DNA of 64,000 nucleotides from Dermabacter vaginalis (GTDB lineage Bacteria > Actinomycetota > Actinomycetes > Actinomycetales > Dermabacteraceae), in assembly GCF_001678905.1 (NCBI RefSeq), contig NZ_CP012117.1, positions 124,001 through 188,000 of the forward strand, in the 5' to 3' direction. Position 1 is the stretch's first letter; every line of letters starts with the position of its first letter. Under the pieces are notes generated by a model. The model made no database searches. It worked only from the letters and a program-made list of their open reading frames with translations, and was not told the origin of the DNA. The position numbers and the translations under genes were made by a program. Shown here piece after piece: positions 7,175 to 16,674 of the stretch.

Positions 7175-7920
7175 ACCAAAAAGACCGCGCTCTCAAGATC
7201 AGCAAACGTAAGGGTGAAGGCGGCGCACGCCGCGCGCTTCGACGTGTCACCGGTTGGATCGGTAACGACGAAACCCCCACCCGTATCGCCCAGGCGCAGC
7301 GCGATGAGCAGCTGCCCATCACGACGGGCCGTCGTGTCGTCTTCCTCGGTGCCCACGGCGGTGCGGGCGTGACCTCGCTGCTCGTCGCGTGCGCCGGTTA
7401 CCTCGCGCAAGCGCGCGGTGGTTCCGTGACGGTTGCCGGGCTCCGCTCGACGAGTGACCTTGCGTGGTTCCTCGGCGACAACCACCATCAGCGTGGAGTG
7501 CGCCTTCACGACACTCCGCTTGTGAATGCCCGTGAATCGATTGGTGAAATTTCGCGCGCTCAGCAGGTGCTTCTCGTGGACTGCGATTCGCACGTGACCG
7601 ACGAAGAGCTCTCGATGCTCATGCCTCACGTGATTGTCATCGTGGGACGCCGTACCGTTCAGGGCATTGAAAAAGTGGAGAACATCCGCGAAGCTCTCGG
7701 CGACAAGCACGGTGCGACGATCCGCCTACTTCGCGAAACGCCCGAGAGCGGCCTCGGCAAGCCGCGCGGCGGTATTCAGCTCGGCGACCTCGTAGTCATT
7801 CCGCAGGACCAGCACCTCGCGGGTGATTCCCACGTGCGCGTCGAAAACATTTCCGAACCCTCGCGCGTCGCACTTGAGGAGCTTGGCGCGCTCATGATGC
7901 AGCTGGCGGTTAGTCGTTGA
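7171..7920 (+). CDS. T7SS-associated MinD/ParA-like ATPase
   Basis: A 249-aa protein with a basic N-terminus (about 1-30) and a P-loop GAHGGAGVTS (60-69), which is a Walker A of the MinD/ParA kind but with His and without the signature lysine in its usual early place. VLLVDCDSH (about 130-138) fits a Walker B region. ESX loci often carry such ATPases (for example EspI), thought to work near the cytosolic face of the machine. GTG start at 7171 overlaps the eccD stop; its stop overlaps the eccC TTG start. ATPase activity is uncertain because of the altered P-loop. Confidence 0.75.
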   Translation: MNQKDRALKISKRKGEGGARRALRRVTGWIGNDETPTRIAQAQRDEQLPITTGRRVVFLGAHGGAGVTSLLVACAGYLAQARGGSVTVAGLRSTSDLAWFLGDNHHQRGVRLHDTPLVNARESIGEISRAQQVLLVDCDSHVTDEELSMLMPHVIVIVGRRTVQGIEKVENIREALGDKHGATIRLLRETPESGLGKPRGGIQLGDLVVIPQDQHLAGDSHVRVENISEPSRVALEELGALMMQLAVSR

Positions 7921-10900
7921 GTACCCGAATCGTTCATCGCCCCGCCCGTACATCGCCCTCTGCCCCGGGCGTAGCTCGCCACGAAATTGAACTTCCGCCG
8001 GCGTTGCCCGAAAATGACGGCACGGCAAACTTCCTCATGCTCATCCCCATGCTCGGTGCCGCTACGAGTATGACCCTCATGATGCTGTTCAGGGGTTCCG
8101 CGCTCGCCGCCATCGGCGCCCTCATGATGATCGTGACCGTCATCGCGTTCATCATCATGTTCATGAGCAATCGTGGTCGGTCAGTCAGGCGTCGGCAATC
8201 CCTTCGCGATCGGTACCTGACCTACCTAGACCGCCAGTCTAGTGAGTTGTACGAAGCCGAACAGGAACGAGCTCGGCTTGCGCGCACCGCCGAACCTCAC
8301 CCTGGTGCGCTCCTGAGCCTCGTACGCTCCACGTCGCGCCTCTGGGAGCGTCGTCGTGATGACCAGGACTTCATGAGGCTCCGTCTTGGCATCGGCTTTG
8401 CTCCTTCCGTGGAGTTCGAGCGCGTAGGCGAGGACAACGCCATGAGTTTGGACGATGAGTTCATGTCAAGCGAGCTCGACCGCGTTGAAGAGCGCTTTTC
8501 CACGATGCCCGACGCACCCGTGACGGTGCCCTTCGACTCCGTGGGCAACGTGAGTATCGTCGGCGACCAGCCTTTCTGCCGCCGGATCGCTGTACTCCTC
8601 ACTTCGCATGCGGCTGCGCTTTCCTCGCCTGAAGATATCGAAATGGCCCTCACCTATCCCGAGGGAAAGACGGGGGACTATTGGAAGTGGATGACGTGGC
8701 TTCCGCACATGGCGGACCAGGATCGCGCAACGCATCTTGGGCCGATCCGCCGCATAGCAAAAGACGAGGAACAACTCGCGGAAGTACTCCGCCCCGAGCT
8801 GCACCGTCGTCTTACCGCTGCGGCGCAAGTTCGTCGTAATCGTGGCGGCGGGGATATCTCGAGCACCATGGCCCGCATGTGGGTCGTTTCTGATCATCAC
8901 GGTGAAGATGCAATTGACCTGCCCCTCGGCGACCGAGAAGTCCGCCCTTCCGATGTTGGCGTCACGATGCTTCACCTCCTCGCCAGCCGCGAGCACGAAC
9001 CGGACGACATTACGCTGCGCATCAGCCCCTCGTCGGTCAAGGCCGACGAGGCGATCATTGAACGCTACGAGAAGCGCGATAAAGAACCGGAGCGCATCAA
9101 CGTGAAGCTCGATGAGTTCACGCACGAGGAGGCGCAGGCACTCGCGCGCTACCTTTCGGGCGTGCGCCTTGCACCAGACTCTCTCGAACACGATGAAGCG
9201 CAACAGGCTATGCGAGCGTCGGACCTGCTCGGTGTTGAGGATCTTACGAATATCAACCTTGAGGAGGCGTGGGCGCCCCGCCCCCGCTCGAGCTTCCTGC
9301 GCGTCCAAATCGGTACCGATGATCAAGGCGCACCCGTCATGCTCGATCTCAAGGAGTCAGCGCAGTACGGCATGGGCCCTCACGGCCTCGCAATCGGTGC
9401 GACTGGTTCGGGTAAATCAGAACTTCTTCGTACTCTCGTTCTCGGTCTCGTTGCCGGGCATTCGCCCTCCGACGTCAACATGGTTCTCGTCGATTACAAG
9501 GGCGGTGCGGCCTTCGCACCGTTCGAGAATCTTCCGCACGTCGCGGGCGTCATCACGAACCTCGGTGACGACGCGAACCTTGTGGAGAGGGTCTACGCGA
9601 GCCTTGAGGGTGAAGTGAAGCGCCGCCAGCAGCTTCTCAAGGATGCCGGTAGCCTCTCGGACATCACGACCTACCGGCGCCGGCAGGCTGCCGAAGGCGG
9701 CGAGAACATGGAGCCGCTCCCGCACCTCCTCGTAATTATCGACGAGTTCGGTGAGCTCCTCACGGCCCGTCCCGACTTCATCGACCTGTTCCTGTCGATT
9801 GGCCGTATCGGTCGTTCGATCGGTGTGCACTTGCTTCTTTCGAGCCAGCGAATTGAGGGCGGTAAGCTTCGCGGTCTTGACACCTACCTGTCGTATCGCA
9901 TCGGTCTGCGCACGCTGTCCGCGGCGGAGTCGCGCACGGTTATTGATACGGTCGACGCGTTCTCGCTTCCGCCGCTTCCCGGATACGGCTACCTCAAGGT
10001 CGACACGACGACCTACACAAAGTTCCGCGCAGGGTACGTTTCCGGTCTTCTGCCGAAGAATGAAGAGGACATTGAGGTTGAGAACCTCCCACACGTGTCT
10101 CTGATCGACGAGTTTGCGGTGCTGGATCGCGAAGAGCAAGCTGACAAGCAGGCAACTCCTGGCGGTGCTGACGACGAGGACGAAGAGGGCGATACAGTAC
10201 TCTCGACCGTCGTCGCCCAGCTTGAGAAGCGGCCGCGTGTGACACGCCCGATCTGGCTTGACCCCCTTGAGCACGTTCTCACGCTGGATCAGGCAGCCGG
10301 CAAGCCCATGGCGACCCGTCGTGGACTTCGCATCACGAAGGACAAGCTCCTACGGATTCCGATTGGCATGATCGACGATCCGGCGCACCAGTGGCAGGGC
10401 AAGCTCAACCTTGATCTCGCGGGCCCCGGTGGTCACGTGTTTGTTGTAGGTGCGCCCCGCTCGGGTAAGACAACGGTGCTTCAAACGATCGCAGCGTCGC
10501 TTGCCCTTACGCATCCTTCGGCCGAAGCAATCGTGTATGGCGTCGACCTGCTCGGTTCGGGCCTCATGTCGATTGAGAAGCTTCCGAACGTGGCGGGCGT
10601 CGCGACACGCCAACGCCGCGAAGCAGTGCGTCGCACGATTGAAGAAGTGCAGTCCGCAATGCAGGCTCGCGAAATGCTCCTGCATCAAAGTCAAATGCCC
10701 GATCTCGAAACGGTGCGGCGTTTGGCCGGCAATGAAGTCGACTCGAAGCTCATGAGCGAAATTGTGCTTCTTGTGGATGGTTTCGGTCAGTTCAACGAGG
10801 AGTTCAACGACCTCGAAGAGAACATCAAGGACATTGTGCGCCGTGGCGCTGGTCTTGGCGTTCACGTGGTCGCGACCGGTTCGCGCCTCAACGACGCTCG

Positions 10901-12008
10901 CCTGTCGATGCAAACCTACTTCGGTAATCGCCTCGAGCTTCGACTCACCGACCCCGGTGAGTCGAGCGTCGCCCGCAAGCTTTCGGCAACGATTTCGGCT
11001 GATCGACCCGGCCAGTGCCTCACGTCGGACGGGTTGTTCGGGCAAATCGCACTTCCGCGAATCGATTCGAATCCCGACCGTGGATCGACATCTGAGGGGC
11101 TGTCAGCCCTTGTGAAGGCCGTTTCGGAAGCGACGACGGATCGTGCGCCGAAGGTTCGACTGCTGCCGCAGGTAGTCACACCCGACATGGTCGAGAAGGC
11201 CGAGTCTAAGAACCTCATCCCCATCGGCCTGTACGAGACCCAGCTCAATACCGCGCAGCTCGACGTGTCCGGCACGGACTGGAACGTTGTCGCGATTGGC
11301 GCCAACAAGACTGGTCGCACAAGCATGCTCAAGTACCTCGCGCGCGAAATGATGAAGCGGTGGAGCCCGGAAGAGTTGGTGTTTGCCGTGTTCGACCCGC
11401 GTCGTGGCCTGAGCGACCTGATTCCGGAGCCCTATCTTGGCGGGTATGCGTCCTCAGCGACGCTCGCCGAGAAGCTTGTTAAGGCGATCATTCCTGAACT
11501 CCAAAAGCGTGTTCCGGGCACGGCTGAGTCGGAGGAGAACAACGATAGTCAGCCACGTATCGTACTTCTTATCGACGACTATGACGTTTTGACCGCGGGC
11601 AACATGAGTCCGCTTCAGGCGCTTCAGCCGTTCCTGGCAATGGGACCGGAAATCAACCTCTCGGCGATCATTGCTCGTCGTGTTGCGGGTGCCTCGCGCG
11701 GATTGTTCGAACCCGTTTTCAACACGGTACGCGAGAGTGGAGCGACGGGCTTCATGTTTTCCGGCGACCGGACCGAGGGTCTGCTTCTCGGCGGCGAGCG
11801 TGCTCGTAAGCTCCCGACGGGTCGTGCACGCATGTTTCGTACGGGACAGCCCGGTGAAACGGTGCAGCTCGTTTGTGACGAGCCTGACGAGGACCTGCAG
11901 GAAGCGCGGGACTTCGAACGTTCGACTCACCGCACGGGTGGTGGCAGCGCCGCGAGCGGTTCTGCACCTTTGAACGCGTCCACCCCGCCCCATCACGGAA
12001 GGCACTGA
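7917..12008 (+). CDS. eccC: Type VII secretion FtsK/SpoIIIE ATPase EccC
   Basis: A 1363-aa single-chain EccC, the motor that recognises Esx substrates. Two TM helices lie at about 39-57 and 61-83, then a stalk and three FtsK/SpoIIIE domains. Walker A motifs are GATGSGKS (494-501), GAPRSGKT (845-852) and a deviant GANKTGRT (1128-1135). Domain 1 has a full Walker B (LLVIIDEF), while domains 2 and 3 read LLVDGF and LLIDDY, lacking the catalytic Glu, as known for EccC where domain 1 is the main motor. TTG start at 7917 overlaps the previous stop. Transcribed with eccD; the Esx pairs it would export are divergent, upstream of the operon. Confidence 0.96.
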   Translation: MSTRIVHRPARTSPSAPGVARHEIELPPALPENDGTANFLMLIPMLGAATSMTLMMLFRGSALAAIGALMMIVTVIAFIIMFMSNRGRSVRRRQSLRDRYLTYLDRQSSELYEAEQERARLARTAEPHPGALLSLVRSTSRLWERRRDDQDFMRLRLGIGFAPSVEFERVGEDNAMSLDDEFMSSELDRVEERFSTMPDAPVTVPFDSVGNVSIVGDQPFCRRIAVLLTSHAAALSSPEDIEMALTYPEGKTGDYWKWMTWLPHMADQDRATHLGPIRRIAKDEEQLAEVLRPELHRRLTAAAQVRRNRGGGDISSTMARMWVVSDHHGEDAIDLPLGDREVRPSDVGVTMLHLLASREHEPDDITLRISPSSVKADEAIIERYEKRDKEPERINVKLDEFTHEEAQALARYLSGVRLAPDSLEHDEAQQAMRASDLLGVEDLTNINLEEAWAPRPRSSFLRVQIGTDDQGAPVMLDLKESAQYGMGPHGLAIGATGSGKSELLRTLVLGLVAGHSPSDVNMVLVDYKGGAAFAPFENLPHVAGVITNLGDDANLVERVYASLEGEVKRRQQLLKDAGSLSDITTYRRRQAAEGGENMEPLPHLLVIIDEFGELLTARPDFIDLFLSIGRIGRSIGVHLLLSSQRIEGGKLRGLDTYLSYRIGLRTLSAAESRTVIDTVDAFSLPPLPGYGYLKVDTTTYTKFRAGYVSGLLPKNEEDIEVENLPHVSLIDEFAVLDREEQADKQATPGGADDEDEEGDTVLSTVVAQLEKRPRVTRPIWLDPLEHVLTLDQAAGKPMATRRGLRITKDKLLRIPIGMIDDPAHQWQGKLNLDLAGPGGHVFVVGAPRSGKTTVLQTIAASLALTHPSAEAIVYGVDLLGSGLMSIEKLPNVAGVATRQRREAVRRTIEEVQSAMQAREMLLHQSQMPDLETVRRLAGNEVDSKLMSEIVLLVDGFGQFNEEFNDLEENIKDIVRRGAGLGVHVVATGSRLNDARLSMQTYFGNRLELRLTDPGESSVARKLSATISADRPGQCLTSDGLFGQIALPRIDSNPDRGSTSEGLSALVKAVSEATTDRAPKVRLLPQVVTPDMVEKAESKNLIPIGLYETQLNTAQLDVSGTDWNVVAIGANKTGRTSMLKYLAREMMKRWSPEELVFAVFDPRRGLSDLIPEPYLGGYASSATLAEKLVKAIIPELQKRVPGTAESEENNDSQPRIVLLIDDYDVLTAGNMSPLQALQPFLAMGPEINLSAIIARRVAGASRGLFEPVFNTVRESGATGFMFSGDRTEGLLLGGERARKLPTGRARMFRTGQPGETVQLVCDEPDEDLQEARDFERSTHRTGGGSAASGSAPLNASTPPHHGRH

Positions 12009-12010
12009 CT

Positions 12011-13243
12011 ATGGATCAGCAAGCGATAATTCGCCTGCATAGTTCGCGCGAATGGACGGCAGAAGCTCTTGCCGACGTCGTGAGCGCTGTGTTCACTCCC
12101 GAGCACGAACTGTGGTCGACTGATGGCGACGCCATCGCTATCACTGATGCCTCATGCTCGACGCCGCCGATCTGGTTTATTGAGGAAGCCCTCACGGCTG
12201 CCCCCTACTATGCAGCTGAGATCGTGGGGCCGCGGGCTGAGACGATTGCGTTTGCCAAGGCGTGCGCGCGTGAGTTCGCCGCGACGGCGACGGACGTGAG
12301 TATCGACCAGCAGCTCGTCGACGATCCCGGATGGGCTGCAAGAAGGCCCCGTGAGGAACTGAAGCGGGGTGCATTCTATGAAGATGGCTCGCCTCTCGTG
12401 CCACGTATCGTGGATATGCCCGTTGCCGTTCTTGATTTTGGCCCATGGATTTCTTCGCTCATTAAGAGCGCGAAAGAAGAGTCGCATTCACTTGTTATCC
12501 GCACGCCGGAATCGACGACGATCACGCCGTACATGCGGCGCTTGTTCTATACGTTCCAAGTTGTGTGGATCCGTGAAACCGCAAACGGTCCAGTTGAGGC
12601 GCTTACCGGTCTCCCGTTCTCGTGGAGTGACGAAGGCCTACTCGGCGAGCCCGAGGATGACCGCGAACGGGCCCAGGTGGCGTTTTCGAACCTTATTATC
12701 CGTTTGCAAATTCTCCATCCCCTCGATGACACGGGAACGGTGAGCGAAGCGACTGAGCGCTTGCTCGCCGCAACCGTCGGACTCCCAAACGTGACCGTAG
12801 GTCGGACTGAGATCTCCCGAGTTCCATGGGACCGCGAGTTGGTCGTAAAGATGTCGGCTGAGGCTTCTCCCGAGCCGTTCCTGTGGTGCGTAGACGGAGG
12901 TCCGATGCACGGCACTCTCGATATTCTGCCGTCCAATCAGGGTGTCCTTGAGGACCTCACGATTGAGTTGCCGAAGGGACGAACCCCTGTGAGTGAATCC
13001 GACGCGCGCGCGCTGTGGGACATGGTCAAGGAGTATCTGCCGCTCGGGTTCATCATTGCCGAAGGAGGCGAGACCAGCACGGTTCTCGTACATGAATCTT
13101 CCGAGCATGCTGAAAAGGACGGTCTTGAGCCGTGGGACGGCGGCTACGGCTACCTTGGCTACCTCGGTGGGAGGCCCGCTGGGGAGAGCGCGGGGGAGGG
13201 GTCCGACGCTTCCTCGGCCTCCGATGAGGCTCAGGCTGAATAG
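12011..13243 (+). CDS. DUF6177-like protein of the T7SS locus
   Basis: A 410-aa soluble protein directly after eccC (2-bp gap). Features include YMRRLFYTFQVVWIRE (about 174-189), a W-S-D-E-G segment near 210, and an acidic, Gly/Ser-rich C-terminal tail (about 375-410). The size, position and central segment recall DUF6177 proteins linked to actinobacterial T7SS loci; the match is from memory. No enzyme motif is evident. Two exact copies of the AASCGTCGGA decamer lie here, one (13202-13211) in the disordered tail. Confidence 0.7.
   Translation: MDQQAIIRLHSSREWTAEALADVVSAVFTPEHELWSTDGDAIAITDASCSTPPIWFIEEALTAAPYYAAEIVGPRAETIAFAKACAREFAATATDVSIDQQLVDDPGWAARRPREELKRGAFYEDGSPLVPRIVDMPVAVLDFGPWISSLIKSAKEESHSLVIRTPESTTITPYMRRLFYTFQVVWIRETANGPVEALTGLPFSWSDEGLLGEPEDDRERAQVAFSNLIIRLQILHPLDDTGTVSEATERLLAATVGLPNVTVGRTEISRVPWDRELVVKMSAEASPEPFLWCVDGGPMHGTLDILPSNQGVLEDLTIELPKGRTPVSESDARALWDMVKEYLPLGFIIAEGGETSTVLVHESSEHAEKDGLEPWDGGYGYLGYLGGRPAGESAGEGSDASSASDEAQAE
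12772..12781 (+). repeat. Dispersed decamer AASCGTCGGA (first of 15 exact copies)
   Basis: Exact plus-sense copies start at 12772, 13806, 14572, 31094, 43767, 50488 and 52730. Exact minus-sense copies (read TCCGACGSTT on plus) start at 13202, 14870, 21881, 33008, 41844, 50250, 54346 and 61706. At least ten more sites differ by one base (for example 2936, 9214, 18810, 25141, 26151, 31373, 33323, 37434, 48246, 57419). Most lie inside genes; see findings. Confidence 0.85.
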
Positions 13244-13288
13244 TCGATACCCGAGCCCCGGAATCACCGGGCGTTCGGAGGAGATATA

Positions 13289-13327
13289 GAGAAGCGCCCG
13301 TCGGACCCCCTCCGCCGGGCGCTTCTC
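13289..13327 (+). terminator. Terminator of the T7SS operon
   Basis: GAGAAGCGCCCG (13289-13300) and CGGGCGCTTCTC (13316-13327) form a perfect 12-bp stem with a 15-nt loop, 45 bp after the DUF6177-like stop. The rest of the convergent intergenic region (13328-13647) shows only a short TGGCCG/CGGCCA hairpin (13554-13574) and no gene. Confidence 0.85.
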
Positions 13328-13647
13328 GTACCGCGGAAATCCCCTCACCGCGGCACCGCCTCACCCGCGCGACGATGTCAGCTGCGGGTGGCGATGGGAA
13401 CGCCGACTGGCGGCGCGGGCGTGAGCCCTAGCTTGTGGAGTGAGGGGCGCGGCTGTGTCGCGTTGAGGCCAGTGAGGCCCGCGACACGAGCAACATCACG
13501 AATATATAACAGCCGCAGGTCAAGCGCCATCCAGAGACGGTGTTATGGAAAATTGGCCGCTGTGCGCTCGGCCACTATATTGCAGTCGACTCCGTGCCCC
13601 ACACGTCTCGCGCCGCGACCCCTCAACCAGCACTCAGCACGGGGCCG

Positions 13648-14892
13648 TTAGTGAACGCGAATCTCGCCGTACACGCGCAGCGTTTGCGGGGTCCCATGGG
13701 AGGGGAGCACCTCGATGATCGACGCGTCGACCGCGACGGCGCCCGCGCCCTCGAGCCGTGCCACTTCGCGCTCGACGCCCGAAGAATCCACGACGGTGAG
13801 CAGGCAACCGTCGGAACCGAACTCCCGCACCCCTGCCGCGCCCGCGCTTGCGAGCACTTCCTCCGGGAAGCGAGACACGAGCAGATCGCCCTCCACGTGG
13901 AGCTCTCGCGGAAGCGTGAGGCAGCCCGCCCAGCCCTGAGCGTCGGTCTCCTCCTGCGTGCGTGAGGCGTTCTCCCACGACCACCCCCACAGGAGAACCC
14001 GGTCGCCATCGACATATGCTTGCGGCGCATAAAAGTCCGGGCCCTGATCCACGAGACCGTGAGCCGTCACGTTGTGAAAGCGCAGGCCGCACGGCGTATC
14101 GCCGTCAAACTGCACCTCGAGCGAGCCGAGCGCGTAACCGGAACCTTGAAGAACGGGCTTGCCCTCCGCCTCATTTTCGCCGTGCCACAGCCCTACGATG
14201 AGCACCCAGTGCCCATCGACGCACACGAGCTGCGGGCACTCCCACAGCGTTGAACGGGTCATATCCCGAAGGCCCGGGTCGGCACTCGAGGCGACCTCAC
14301 CGAGGTACACCCAGTTTTCGAGATCGTCAGCAAGCCAGGCGAGAAGCACGGCATCGTGCGAACCATCCTCGCGTTCGATCCCCGCGCCCTGGAGCACGAA
14401 ACGGTGACCCTCGGCTTCGAGAACGAACGGGTCGCGAATGCCGGTGAGGCCCTCGATGTCGGGTGTGGGGGCGGCAACGGTGAAGCGGTCAAAGATTGAC
14501 TCGTCCGAATTGCCGCGCGCAACGATCGCACTCGCGAACTGAGGATTTGCCTCCTCAACACCCGAATACACAAGCGTCGGAGTACCACCCTCCCTCGTGC
14601 CCGGGCCGTGATCCACGAGCCCCACGCCGCTCCAACAACCAGCCGAATCCGCCTCACCCTCGCGCGGAACAAGCGCCGCGGGACGCTCCTCCCAGTGCAC
14701 GAGATCGTGCGAGACCACGTGACCCCAGTGAATGCGGTCGTGCCGTGCCGAATGCGGATTCCACTGGAAATACACGTGCCACGTGTCGCCATTCTTGTGA
14801 ATCCCGTTCGGGTCATTTATCCACCCGCGAGTGTGGACACGGTGGCGGTGCGGGAAGAACGAGGTGGGTTCCGACGCTTGCTGGGCCGTCAT
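13648..14892 (-). CDS. GH32 beta-fructosidase (sucrose/fructan hydrolase)
   Basis: A 414-aa cytosolic glycoside hydrolase family 32 enzyme; no signal peptide. The three acidic signatures are present: WINDPNG (24-30, nucleophile Asp27), RDPF (153-156) and ECP (218-220, acid/base Glu218). A beta-sandwich follows from about residue 310. It would split beta-fructosides such as sucrose or short fructans after import. It is the last gene of a four-gene operon with an ABC importer and a LacI regulator upstream. AAGGAG precedes ATG at 14892. Three copies of the AASCGTCGGA decamer lie in this gene, at 13806, 14572 and 14870, the last coding for the N-terminal segment around residue 6. Confidence 0.93.
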   Translation of the reverse strand: MTAQQASEPTSFFPHRHRVHTRGWINDPNGIHKNGDTWHVYFQWNPHSARHDRIHWGHVVSHDLVHWEERPAALVPREGEADSAGCWSGVGLVDHGPGTREGGTPTLVYSGVEEANPQFASAIVARGNSDESIFDRFTVAAPTPDIEGLTGIRDPFVLEAEGHRFVLQGAGIEREDGSHDAVLLAWLADDLENWVYLGEVASSADPGLRDMTRSTLWECPQLVCVDGHWVLIVGLWHGENEAEGKPVLQGSGYALGSLEVQFDGDTPCGLRFHNVTAHGLVDQGPDFYAPQAYVDGDRVLLWGWSWENASRTQEETDAQGWAGCLTLPRELHVEGDLLVSRFPEEVLASAGAAGVREFGSDGCLLTVVDSSGVEREVARLEGAGAVAVDASIIEVLPSHGTPQTLRVYGEIRVH

Positions 14893-14940
14893 CGACGGTC
14901 TCCTTTCGAGAGGTGGCTGGCTTGCTGGGGCGGGAATCGA

Positions 14941-15762
14941 CTACTTCGAGACGCCCGCCGTGAGGCCCTCTTGGAGGGCTCTTTGGCCGAAGAAGAACAC
15001 GACAACCGCGGGAATCATCGAGAGAATCACGCCGGCGAGCACGATCGAGATGGAGCCGGTGCCGAGGTTACCTTGAAGCGTGACGAGGCCTAGCGGGAGC
15101 GTGTAGTTCTGTTCGCTCAGCATGAAGATGAGCGGACGGAAGAACTCGTTCCAGTGAAAGTTGAACGCGAGAACGCCCACGATAGCCATGCCCGGGACGG
15201 CGAGAGGCGCATAAATCGAGAAGAACGTGCGCCACGGTGAGGCCCCGTCCACTGCTGCCGCCTCGGCAAGGTCTGGCGGAAGGCCCATGAAGAACTGCCT
15301 CATGAGGAACGTTCCGAATGCGGTGGGAATCGCCGGCAGGATAAGCGCCCACAACGTATCCGAAAGGTTGAGGCCGCGAATGATCATGAACACGGGCACG
15401 ATGGTGATCTGCACGGGCACCATCATCGTCGAGAGAATGATGCCGAACAGGAGGTTTTTGCCGCGGAACTTCATGCGAGCAAAGACGTAGCCAGCCATGG
15501 CGGCACTCAGCATTTGACCTAGCGCAATGATGCCCGTGACGAGCGCACTGTTGAGTACGAGCAGCGGCATTTTGAGCTGCTCGAACACCGCCCTGTAGCT
15601 TGAAAAATCGGGGTTGAGAGGGAAGAAGCTTGGCGGGTTCGAGAAAGACTCGGCTGCCGGCCGAAGAGATGTGGTGAACGTCCACCACACTGGGCCGAGA
15701 GTGAGGATCACGGCCACGGCGAGAATCACGTATTTCGCGATGGAAGCAAATTTGGACTGCAT
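14941..15762 (-). CDS. Sugar ABC transporter permease (MalG type)
   Basis: A 273-aa inner-membrane permease with six TM helices. The EAA loop reads EAAAVDGASPWRTFFSI (about 180-196), the site that docks on the ATPase. The C-terminus EGLTAGVSK is typical of MalG-type CUT1 permeases. It lies 48 bp before the GH32 gene and 30 bp after the other permease. No ATPase gene is in the operon, so it probably shares a MsiK-like ATPase, as is usual in actinomycetes. Confidence 0.93.
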   Translation of the reverse strand: MQSKFASIAKYVILAVAVILTLGPVWWTFTTSLRPAAESFSNPPSFFPLNPDFSSYRAVFEQLKMPLLVLNSALVTGIIALGQMLSAAMAGYVFARMKFRGKNLLFGIILSTMMVPVQITIVPVFMIIRGLNLSDTLWALILPAIPTAFGTFLMRQFFMGLPPDLAEAAAVDGASPWRTFFSIYAPLAVPGMAIVGVLAFNFHWNEFFRPLIFMLSEQNYTLPLGLVTLQGNLGTGSISIVLAGVILSMIPAVVVFFFGQRALQEGLTAGVSK

Positions 15763-15792
15763 TGTTCTACTCCGATGCTGCGTGAGGCGTGA

Positions 15793-16674
15793 TCACTGGT
15801 AGAAGACCAGGGCGCGCGAAAGACGGAACTGAATGAAGGTGACAAGCATGATCGCGAGCATCAAAACAAGACCGATCGCACTCGCGTACCCGAAGTCGAG
15901 TTGGCGGAAAGCAGTCTCGTAGATGACCATGACGACCGTGCGGGTTGAATCGCCAGGGCCGCCCTTCGTAAGGACGTAGGGCTGGTCGAAAATCTGCATT
16001 GCGGAGATCATCGCCATGACGGTTGCGACGAGGATCGTGGGGCTCACGAGAGGCAGGGTGATTGAACGGAATTGCTTCCAGCCCGTTGCCCCGTCGATCG
16101 AGGCTGCTTCGTACACGTCTCGCGGAATCGCAGCGAGTCCACCGATGAAGAGCAAGAAACTAAAGCCAAACTGCTGCCACACGTACACGGCGATCACCAC
16201 GACCATCGCCCATTGGCCACTCGTGAGCCACGGGACGGCGGGAATATTGACGAGACTTAACAACCAGTTCACGACGCCGAACTGCTCGTTGAACAGGTAT
16301 TTCATGAGAATCGAGACGCTCGCGGCCGAGAGGATAAGGGGGAAGAAGAATGTCGAACGGAGGATTCCGCGAAGCCAGCCGGGCATCTTCGATTGCACGA
16401 GTACCGCGAGCAGCATCGCGACGATGAGCTGCAATGCAACGGCGAACACCACGAAAATCGCAGTATTCACGAAGCTCACGCGCACGGTTTCATCGCCGAG
16501 GATGCGGCTGAAGTTCGTGAGCCCGACGAACTGGGGATCCGTGATGATGTCCCATCGGAAGAACGCGAGAACGAGCGAGCCGATGATGGGAAGAAGTGTG
16601 AAGACGCCGATGCCAATGAGAGTGGGCGCGAGGAAAAGCCAGGTGAGGAGCTTTGCGCCTTTCTGGTGAGTCAT
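15793..16674 (-). CDS. Sugar ABC transporter permease (MalF type)
   Basis: A 293-aa CUT1 permease with six predicted TM helices, starting with a positively charged MTHQKGAK. The EAA loop is YEAASIDGATGWKQFRSITL (about 192-211). DQPYVLTKGGPGDSTRT (about 241-257) is a common MalF-type motif. Its ATG overlaps the stop of the solute-binding protein gene (ATGA). Confidence 0.93.
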   Translation of the reverse strand: MTHQKGAKLLTWLFLAPTLIGIGVFTLLPIIGSLVLAFFRWDIITDPQFVGLTNFSRILGDETVRVSFVNTAIFVVFAVALQLIVAMLLAVLVQSKMPGWLRGILRSTFFFPLILSAASVSILMKYLFNEQFGVVNWLLSLVNIPAVPWLTSGQWAMVVVIAVYVWQQFGFSFLLFIGGLAAIPRDVYEAASIDGATGWKQFRSITLPLVSPTILVATVMAMISAMQIFDQPYVLTKGGPGDSTRTVVMVIYETAFRQLDFGYASAIGLVLMLAIMLVTFIQFRLSRALVFYQ

